A stretch of DNA of 12,441 bases, from the NCBI GenBank assembly GCA_028698765.1, contig JAQVVW010000014.1, positions 1-12,441 of the forward strand, read 5' to 3'. Under the pieces are notes generated by a model. The model did not search any database, was not told the origin of the DNA, and saw nothing but the letters and a program-made list of their open reading frames with translations. The position numbers and the translations under genes were made by a program. The DNA is from Methanoculleus sp. Its GTDB lineage: Archaea > Halobacteriota > Methanomicrobia > Methanomicrobiales > Methanoculleaceae. Every line of letters begins with the position of its first letter. Position 1 is the stretch's first letter. Positions 1 to 4,949 of this stretch are shown here, piece after piece.

Positions 1-2093
1 TCGTCGTCGACGAGATCCACTCCCTCGCGGGCTCGAAGCGCGGCGTCCACCTCTCGGTGAGCCTTGAACGGCTCGAAGAACTGGTGAAGGAAGCGGGAGG
101 CGGCTTTACGCGGATAGGGTGCTCGGCAACGATCGAGCCCCTCGCCGAGGTCGGCCGGTTCCTGGTCGGCGCCGGACGCGATGTGGAGATCGTCGACACC
201 CGGTTCGCGCGGGAGTTCGACCTGACACTCCTCTGCCCGGTTCCCGACCTGATCGACACCACCCCCGAAGACCTCTCGCGGCACCTCTACTCGACGATCC
301 ACCGTCTTGTCCAGGGACACAGCAATACGCTCGTCTTCACGAACACCCGGAACGGCGCCGAACGGATCCTCCACAACCTTCGCGTCCGTTACCCCGAATG
401 GTATACGGAGGAGAACACGGGATGCCACCACGGCTCGATGGGGACGGAGGGGAGGCTCTCCGTCGAGGAGCGGCTCAAATCCGGGAGGGTGAAGGTGGTG
501 ACGACCTCGACGTCGCTCGAACTCGGGGTCGACATGCCCCACGTCGACCTCGTCCTCCAGGTGGGGTCCCCGAAGTCCGTCGCGGCGCTCCTCCAGCGGG
601 TCGGGCGCGCCGGCCACCGCCTCGGCGAGGTGGTGAAGGGGCGGATCGTCGTCCTCGACCGCGACGAACTCATGGAGTGCGCGGTGATGCTCCGGGAGGG
701 GCAGAACGGGTTTGTGGACCGGATCCACATCCCGGAGAACTGCCTCGACGTTCTCGCGCAGCACGTCTTCGGGATGGCGCTCGAGGGGGAAGCGCGGATC
801 GATGGGATGCTCGAGGTTATCCGCCGATCGTACTGCTACCGGGACCTCGAGGAGGAAGACCTGATGAGCGTCGTCCGCTACCTCGCCGGAGAGTACGCGG
901 GGCTTGAGGAGCGGCGGATCTACGCGAAGATCTGGCACGACGAGGAGACCGGAACAGTGCGAAAGCGAGGGAGGAACGCCCGGATGATCTACTTCCTCAA
1001 CTCCGGGACGATCCCGGACGAGTTCTCCTGCGACGTCCTCACACGTGACGGGGTCTTTGCCGGCAACCTGGACGAGAAGTACCTGGAACGGATGAACAAG
1101 GGCGACGTCTTCGTCCTCGGCGGTCGGCGCTACCGGTTCGCCTACCGCCGGGGCGGGAAACTCTACGTCGACCCGACGACCGACCGGCCGACGATCCCGA
1201 GCTGGTTCTCCGAGAAACTTCCCCTCTCGTTCGACCTCGGGCTGCACGTCCTCCGGTTCAAGGAGATGATGCTTCGCGCGATGGAGACGGGCGAGACAGA
1301 AGAGATCGTCGAGGAGCTCCTCGCCGATTATCCCATCGACGAGAACAGCGCACGAAGCATCTGCGCGATCTTCGAGCAGCAGGTGCTTTATCTGGGCGAC
1401 GAAGCCGTCCCCACGCCCGGGAGGATCGTCGTCGAGGAGCAGGTCGACCGGGAGAACCAGCGCAGGCTCTACTACTTCATGACCAACTACGGGTTGCGGT
1501 TCAACGACGGGTTCTCCCGGATCGTCGCCTTCACGATCGCACGGGACGTGACGACGAACGTCTCGGTCGGGATCAGCGATACCGGGTTTCTGGTCTCGAT
1601 ACCGCTCGATAAGCGGGCCGACCCCGCACGCATCCTCCGGGGTATCCGGGCCGACGGGTGCAGCGAGATCCTCAAAGAGGCCGTCGGGGACACCCAGCTC
1701 TTAAAGCGGGTCTTTCGGATCAACGCGGCCCGGTCGTTCATGATCCTCCGTAACTACATGGGGAAGCGAAGGAGCGCCCGTCGCCAGCAGGTGAGCGCCG
1801 ATATGCTGATCTCGTTTGCCAAACGGCTCCCGGGTTTCGCCGTGATGCGGGAGACCTACCGGGAGGTGATCGATGACCGGTTCGAGGCAGAGAATATCCG
1901 GCGGATCGTCGACGGGATCGGTGCCGGTGAGATCGAGGTCGTCCTGACCCGCGCCGCGTCCCCGAGCCCGCTCGCGTTCGGGATCGCGACGCTCGGCGTC
2001 TCCGACGCGGTCTACGCGCAGGACAAACTCTCGATGCTCCGCGAGTTCCAGCGCCGGGTGATGAGCAGCATCGGGGGCGAGGCGGCGGCATGA
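1..2093 (+). CDS. lhr: Lhr-type superfamily 2 DNA helicase, 5' end outside window
   Basis: This is an ATP-dependent helicase of the Lhr family, which translocates 3' to 5' on single-stranded DNA and is linked to DNA repair. The gene is cut by the left edge. Its frame runs through position 3, so the GTG at 57 is internal and not the start. Visible motifs are the Walker B box DEIH (9-20) followed by the Lhr-typical GSKRG and SLERL, motif III SAT (123-131), motif IV FTNTR (about 334-350), motif V TTSTSLELGVDM (about 498-536) and motif VI QRVGRAGHR (594-620). The region after about 700 matches the Lhr winged-helix and Lhr-core C-terminal part in length and style. About 696 residues are present. 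Archaeal Lhr proteins are usually near 850-950, so Walker A and the first part of RecA domain 1 lie outside. The stop overlaps the next start by ATGA, so translation of the phosphoesterase is probably coupled. Whether it is aLhr1 or aLhr2 cannot be settled from this fragment. Confidence 0.93.
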   Translation, partial: VVDEIHSLAGSKRGVHLSVSLERLEELVKEAGGGFTRIGCSATIEPLAEVGRFLVGAGRDVEIVDTRFAREFDLTLLCPVPDLIDTTPEDLSRHLYSTIHRLVQGHSNTLVFTNTRNGAERILHNLRVRYPEWYTEENTGCHHGSMGTEGRLSVEERLKSGRVKVVTTSTSLELGVDMPHVDLVLQVGSPKSVAALLQRVGRAGHRLGEVVKGRIVVLDRDELMECAVMLREGQNGFVDRIHIPENCLDVLAQHVFGMALEGEARIDGMLEVIRRSYCYRDLEEEDLMSVVRYLAGEYAGLEERRIYAKIWHDEETGTVRKRGRNARMIYFLNSGTIPDEFSCDVLTRDGVFAGNLDEKYLERMNKGDVFVLGGRRYRFAYRRGGKLYVDPTTDRPTIPSWFSEKLPLSFDLGLHVLRFKEMMLRAMETGETEEIVEELLADYPIDENSARSICAIFEQQVLYLGDEAVPTPGRIVVEEQVDRENQRRLYYFMTNYGLRFNDGFSRIVAFTIARDVTTNVSVGISDTGFLVSIPLDKRADPARILRGIRADGCSEILKEAVGDTQLLKRVFRINAARSFMILRNYMGKRRSARRQQVSADMLISFAKRLPGFAVMRETYREVIDDRFEAENIRRIVDGIGAGEIEVVLTRAASPSPLAFGIATLGVSDAVYAQDKLSMLREFQRRVMSSIGGEAAA

Positions 2094-2806
2094 ACGCGGT
2101 CACGGAGGCCGACCTCCTCTCCCGGTTCGGTTTTTACAAGGGCGCGCTTTACGTCAGGGAGCAGTCCCTCTGCGTCGTCTCCGACATCCACATCGGACTT
2201 TCCGAGGCGCTCTACCGGCAGGGGCTCCACTTCCCCCTCCACGAGGAGGAGACGCTGCTCAAGCGATTCGAGGCGATCCTCAGCCGGTTCAAGCCGCAGG
2301 TCTTCGTCCTCGACGGGGACATCTTCCATGCCTTCGACCGGGTGAGCCGGGAGACGAAGGAGGCGTTCGAGACGATCCTTGCGGCGCTCCGGGCGGAGTG
2401 CGAGGTCGTCCTCGTCCGGGGATCGCACGACGTCATGCTGCCGGCGATCCGGGGAGGGATGGTCGAGCGCTACGACCGCGGCGGCTACACGGTGGTGCAC
2501 GGGGATCAGGCGGTCGACGACCACGGGACGCTCATCATCGGCCACGACCACCCGGCGATCGGGATCGATCTCGTCCGGTTCCCCTGCTTCCTCTACGGCC
2601 GGGACGCGGCCCGCGGGAAGGACCTTGTCGTGATGCCGGCGTTCAACCCGCTCTCTCCGGGCGTCACGATCAACTACGCGCGAGGCCGGGACTTCCTCTC
2701 GCCCATCCTCCGCCGCGTAGATGCGGGCAGCCTCCAGCCCGTGGTGGAGGTCGACGGCGAAGTGGTCGTCCTCCCGCCGCTCGCGGGCATCCGGCGGTTT
2801 ACATAA
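2090..2806 (+). CDS. Lhr-associated calcineurin-like metallophosphoesterase (COG1407 type)
   Basis: This 238-residue protein is a calcineurin-fold metallophosphoesterase of the type found beside Lhr helicases. The metal-binding motifs appear in order: SDIHIG (D32, H34), GDIFH (G76, D77, H80), GSHD (111-114), VVHGD (H137) and GHDHP (151-155). The family normally has Asn in the third motif (GNHD). Here the codon is TCG, giving Ser112, and this Asn usually helps bind metal and phosphate. The start is the ATG overlapping the lhr stop by four bases, so the two genes form one transcription unit. In bacteria a related phosphoesterase, an ATP-dependent DNA ligase, an exonuclease and Lhr-Core form a repair cluster, which suggests a nucleic-acid end-processing role here. 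That role is inferred. The substrate cannot be read from the sequence. No ligase or nuclease gene follows; the next interval is gene-free. Confidence 0.9.
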   Translation: MNAVTEADLLSRFGFYKGALYVREQSLCVVSDIHIGLSEALYRQGLHFPLHEEETLLKRFEAILSRFKPQVFVLDGDIFHAFDRVSRETKEAFETILAALRAECEVVLVRGSHDVMLPAIRGGMVERYDRGGYTVVHGDQAVDDHGTLIIGHDHPAIGIDLVRFPCFLYGRDAARGKDLVVMPAFNPLSPGVTINYARGRDFLSPILRRVDAGSLQPVVEVDGEVVVLPPLAGIRRFT

Positions 2807-2835
2807 GATTACGCCGCCGGGACCGGGACGCTCAT

Positions 2836-2856
2836 TCAAAACGTATCGAGTTTTCA
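2836..2856 (+). terminator. Possible terminator after the phosphoesterase gene
   Basis: About 30 bases after the phosphoesterase stop, AAAAC (2838-2842) and GTTTT (2850-2854) can pair around a 7-nt loop, leaving a T-run on the 3' side. The stem is short and AT-only apart from one pair, so this is a weak candidate. It is placed mainly because the lhr unit should end in this convergent interval. Confidence 0.25.
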
Positions 2857-2897
2857 TGCGAAGGACGACGGCCCTCCGGGCCGGAGTTCGAGCACCG

Positions 2898-3084
2898 TCA
2901 GGTGCGAAGAACGCGAAGTTCGGTATAATAACCTGGCAACGCCCCTTCGCGGCTTCGCGTCTTTCGCGTGAGGCCGTATTGTTGCCCATCCCGGTTATCT
3001 TACGCGAAGCCGCGAAGGGCGACTTCACCGCAGGGTGCGACGGAGACAGCCGGCATCTCCAGATTTGACGGCTCCGCGTGAGAC
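2898..3084. repeat. Cluster of GCGAAG/CTTCGC dispersed repeats with 18-bp inverted repeat
   Basis: The gene-free interval 2807-3161 holds several related copies of a GCGAAG-rich motif. Copies are at 2902-2922 (two GCGAAG units), 2943-2973 (reverse orientation, CTTCGCG repeated and ending TCGCGTGAG), 3000-3026 (forward) and a partial CCGCGTGAGAC at 3073-3084. Bases 2943-2960 and 3002-3019 are a perfect 18-bp inverted repeat around a 41-nt loop. This resembles the short intergenic repeats built on CGCGAAG units that are scattered through many archaeal and bacterial genomes. That family likeness is from memory. No open frame with recognisable protein content overlaps it. Confidence 0.7.
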
Positions 3085-3109
3085 ATCAGTGCCCCCCCAT
3101 GGGCAATGG

Positions 3110-3144
3110 GAAAACAGGGGTGTGAAACAGTCCTGTAGCACCCC
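3110..3144 (-). terminator. Hairpin and T-run downstream of the UPF0316 gene
   Basis: Read on the minus strand, GGGGTG (3144-3139) can pair with CACCCC (3122-3117), followed at once by TGTTTT. It begins 17 bases after the UPF0316 stop codon, where a transcript end is expected. Archaeal termination depends mainly on T-runs, so the hairpin may be incidental. Confidence 0.35.
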
Positions 3145-3161
3145 GATAACCTACGAAAGGC

Positions 3162-3761
3162 TTACTTCCCCCGCCGGATGACCCTTCCGAAGGAGAACGG
3201 TGTCGGGCCCGGCACGGTTGCCGGAAACGTCCCCTCCGCCGCCCGCCGGACGTCCTCGATCGAGTAGAAGGCCTTCGGGTTGAACTCATGGATGGCGTCC
3301 TCCACGTCGCGCATATTTTTGCGCTTGACCACCGAGAAGATGACCTTGCCCGGGCCCACCTTCCCCTGGGCGTCGAGGACGGTCACCCCGTAGCCTGCGG
3401 CGCGGAGGTAGTCGATGAGGTTCGTCGCGTCGCGCTGGGTGATGATCCGGATGAGCGCGAGCCCCATCGCCAGCCGCTCCTCGACAAGCATTCCGATGTA
3501 GTTCCCGGTGGCGAACCCGGCCGCGTAGGCGAAGTAGTTGAGAGGGTTCGTGAGGTTCTGAAAGATCTGGCCGACGGCAATGATCCAGATGAAGACCTCG
3601 ACGAACCCGAGGACGGGGGCGACCAGTTTCATCCCGCGGGAGACGAAGATGATCCGCATCGTCCCGATGGTGACGTCGCAGATACGTGCGAGGAAGATGA
3701 AGACCGGGACGACGACCAGGGAGAATAACTCCGGGTCGATACCAGGGACGGCACCGAGCAT
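3162..3761 (-). CDS. UPF0316/DUF2179 integral membrane protein
   Basis: This 199-residue protein belongs to the UPF0316 family (DUF5698 membrane domain followed by DUF2179). The N-terminal half has about three hydrophobic segments near residues 12-33, 45-65 and 75-95, including the family-typical stretch [14 protein letters not shown]. The C-terminal half from about residue 105 is a soluble alpha/beta domain of the DUF2179 type, with a basic tail rich in Arg and Lys. The family is widespread in bacteria and archaea. Its biochemical role is not established, and I do not assign one. The gene stands alone and converges on the lhr unit. The ATG at 3761 has no ribosome binding site in front of it. 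A TATA-like ACTATATC lies about 26 bases upstream, so the transcript may be leaderless. Confidence 0.88.
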   Translation of the reverse strand: MLGAVPGIDPELFSLVVVPVFIFLARICDVTIGTMRIIFVSRGMKLVAPVLGFVEVFIWIIAVGQIFQNLTNPLNYFAYAAGFATGNYIGMLVEERLAMGLALIRIITQRDATNLIDYLRAAGYGVTVLDAQGKVGPGKVIFSVVKRKNMRDVEDAIHEFNPKAFYSIEDVRRAAEGTFPATVPGPTPFSFGRVIRRGK

Positions 3762-4103
3762 GGATTATGGTTGACGAGCGGGCGATATAGTATTATCCGT
3801 ATTCAAATATATGTCGGACACAAAAAATCCTATAAAATCCATCTTTGAGGATATCACCTGGAATAGCCGGGAGAACACCGGAGTGCGGCACGCAGATCAT
3901 ACGAAAGAAGGTGGGATCGGGATCTTCGCCTGCTCCCTGAGCGAGAGATCTCCCCCAGGGGGTGCCGGATGCGGCCGGAGACCTGCCGGCCGTACGTACG
4001 AGCGCATGGGCGCCAGGAGATTGCCGTAAACCAGATTATAGCCACATTCCAGGGCGTTTTCACCCTACAGCGCAGATTACGGCCGAAATTACCATGAGAT
4101 AGC
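3762..4103. other. Gene-free interval with GC-rich structured core
   Basis: No convincing protein gene lies here. The small frames at 3811-4029 (plus) and 3854-4123 (minus) lack family features and have atypical composition. The interval has an AT-rich left part, including TATAAAA (3831-3837), then a GC-rich core. Within the core, bases 3970-3978 and 3986-3994 can form a 9-bp stem (one G-U pair) around a 7-nt loop, and a GAGATCTC palindrome and CCCCCAGGGGG lie just before. This could be an unannotated small RNA or a decayed sequence. I cannot decide which. Confidence 0.35.
3782..3813 (-). promoter_or_regulatory. TATA-type promoter candidates for the UPF0316 gene
   Basis: Two TATA-like boxes lie upstream on the minus strand. 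ACTATATC (3791-3784) is centred about 26 bases before the ATG, which would give a leaderless mRNA. CATATATTTG (3813-3804) is centred about 48 bases before it, which would give a leader of about 20 nt. The absence of any GGAGG or GGTGA sequence before the ATG favours the leaderless reading. Confidence 0.5.
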
Positions 4104-4142
4104 CTTATAGTATCTGGGCCCAATCAGGCACAGTGTGGTGAT
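4104..4142 (+). promoter_or_regulatory. Promoter and ribosome binding site of the small zinc ribbon gene
   Basis: A TATA-like CTTATAGTA (4104-4112) would place the transcription start near 4134. Immediately after is GGTGAT (4137-4142), a perfect match to the methanogen anti-Shine-Dalgarno sequence, five bases before the ATG at 4148. The regular spacing of box, start and binding site is the main support that the tiny downstream frame is a real gene. Confidence 0.6.
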
Positions 4143-4147
4143 ATACC

Positions 4148-4276
4148 ATGTCGAAATGCTACAGCTGTGGAGCGGAGATCAACCCGAAGAAGACGCGATG
4201 TCCCCGGTGCGGGGCAAAAGTCGAAGCAGGAACGGGAAAACAACCACAGGCAGGAGTTGCAGGAGGGCGGCGGTAA
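4148..4276 (+). CDS. 42-residue double-CxxC zinc ribbon protein
   Basis: This very short protein has two CxxC knuckles, CYSC (residues 4-7) and CPRC (18-21), each followed by Gly-Ala. That is the pattern of a zinc ribbon of the zinc-ribbon/DZR type. The second half (about 26-42) is a low-complexity Gly, Gln and Ala tail ending in Arg-Arg. A strong GGTGAT ribosome binding site and a TATA-like box sit at the right distances upstream, and a T-rich stretch follows the stop. Such stand-alone zinc ribbons are common in archaea and may act as protein or nucleic-acid binding modules. The partner is unknown here. It is monocistronic, facing the convergent regulator gene whose stop is only 34 bases away. 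A truncated remnant of a longer zinc-ribbon membrane protein is a less likely alternative. Confidence 0.75.
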   Translation: MSKCYSCGAEINPKKTRCPRCGAKVEAGTGKQPQAGVAGGRR

Positions 4277-4288
4277 AGACCCCCTGAA

Positions 4289-4312
4289 ACCTTCTTTTCC
4301 CGGACCTTTTTT
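4289..4312 (+). terminator. T-rich terminator of the zinc ribbon gene
   Basis: Two T-runs, CTTCTTTT (4291-4298) and a run of six T (4307-4312), follow the stop by 15-35 bases. Archaeal RNA polymerase stops at such runs. The second run abuts the stop codon of the convergent regulator gene. Confidence 0.5.
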
Positions 4313-4949
4313 AGTCCTCCTCTTCTTCCATCCGGTAGCGCGGGGATGTGCGCCACCAGTAGTAGGCCTCGTAGATGAAGAGTGCGAGCAGCACTGCGCA
4401 GGCGCCGAAGAAGAAGCCCATCACCAGATCGTGGACCGGCAGCGCCCCGGCAGCATCGGGAACGGGAGCCTGGAGCGTCGAGATCTCCTCCCCGGTCCCG
4501 GCGTAGTTATCCCCGTTTCCGGTCACGGACTTTGAGACGGGCGTAACGCCGCCGAACGGCAGCACCGCCGGGAGGATTGACCAGAGCCCGATGCTTGCAA
4601 GGACGACGATCCCGAAGAGCGTCGTGTATTTCTTCAGCACCGACCGGAGATCGCTCACCGGCGATGCGATGATGAAAACCTGGTTCGCAAGCCCGTAGAC
4701 CTTCACCTCGCGTCCCTTCTCGCTCCAGCGGGTCTCCATAACCTCGAGAAGCCCGGCGGCGAGAAGGTTCTCGATGTGATACGAAGCGGTGGTGATGGGG
4801 ATCTTCATCCGCCGGGCAACCTCCGAAGACGTCAGCGGCCCGCCGCCGAAGGCCTGGATAACCGCGTTTGCCGTCTGGCTCGCCATCGCCCGGGCGATCT
4901 TCTGTGCCTGTTCATCGCCCGGCTGGATAACTACGATATCATTCGCCAT
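4311..4949 (-). CDS. Membrane-anchored winged-helix (ArsR-like) transcriptional regulator
   Basis: This 212-residue protein joins a DNA-binding domain to two membrane segments. Residues about 20-90 form an ArsR-like winged helix: the helix-turn-helix lies near 38-70 (LTSSEVARRMKIPITTASYHIENL), followed by a wing with KGREVKVYGL. Hydrophobic segments are at about 108-130 and 174-199. They enclose a 40-residue polar loop probably outside the cell, and the tail ends in five acidic residues. This places the DNA-binding domain in the cytoplasm, tethered to the membrane. Similar membrane-bound one-component regulators are frequent in Methanomicrobia, and most have no known target or signal. The start overlaps the alaS stop by 11 bases, so it is probably translated with alaS. 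The ligand and regulated genes are unknown; control of its own operon is possible but unproven. Confidence 0.82.
   Translation of the reverse strand: MANDIVVIQPGDEQAQKIARAMASQTANAVIQAFGGGPLTSSEVARRMKIPITTASYHIENLLAAGLLEVMETRWSEKGREVKVYGLANQVFIIASPVSDLRSVLKKYTTLFGIVVLASIGLWSILPAVLPFGGVTPVSKSVTGNGDNYAGTGEEISTLQAPVPDAAGALPVHDLVMGFFFGACAVLLALFIYEAYYWWRTSPRYRMEEEED

Noticed and set aside
2012..3028. A 338-codon open frame on the minus strand across the phosphoesterase gene
   Set aside because: The opposite strand holds a phosphoesterase with all motifs. The minus frame has a charged, low-complexity translation typical of antisense of GC-rich coding DNA and runs into the repeat cluster.
2898..3084. 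A CRISPR array
   Set aside because: The repeat units differ in length and orientation and are not separated by regular unique spacers.
3811..4029. A 72-codon plus-strand frame in the interval after the UPF0316 promoter
   Set aside because: There is no ribosome binding site, no family likeness, and its ATG lies inside a TATA-like box of the opposite gene. The second half translates the palindromic GC-rich core.
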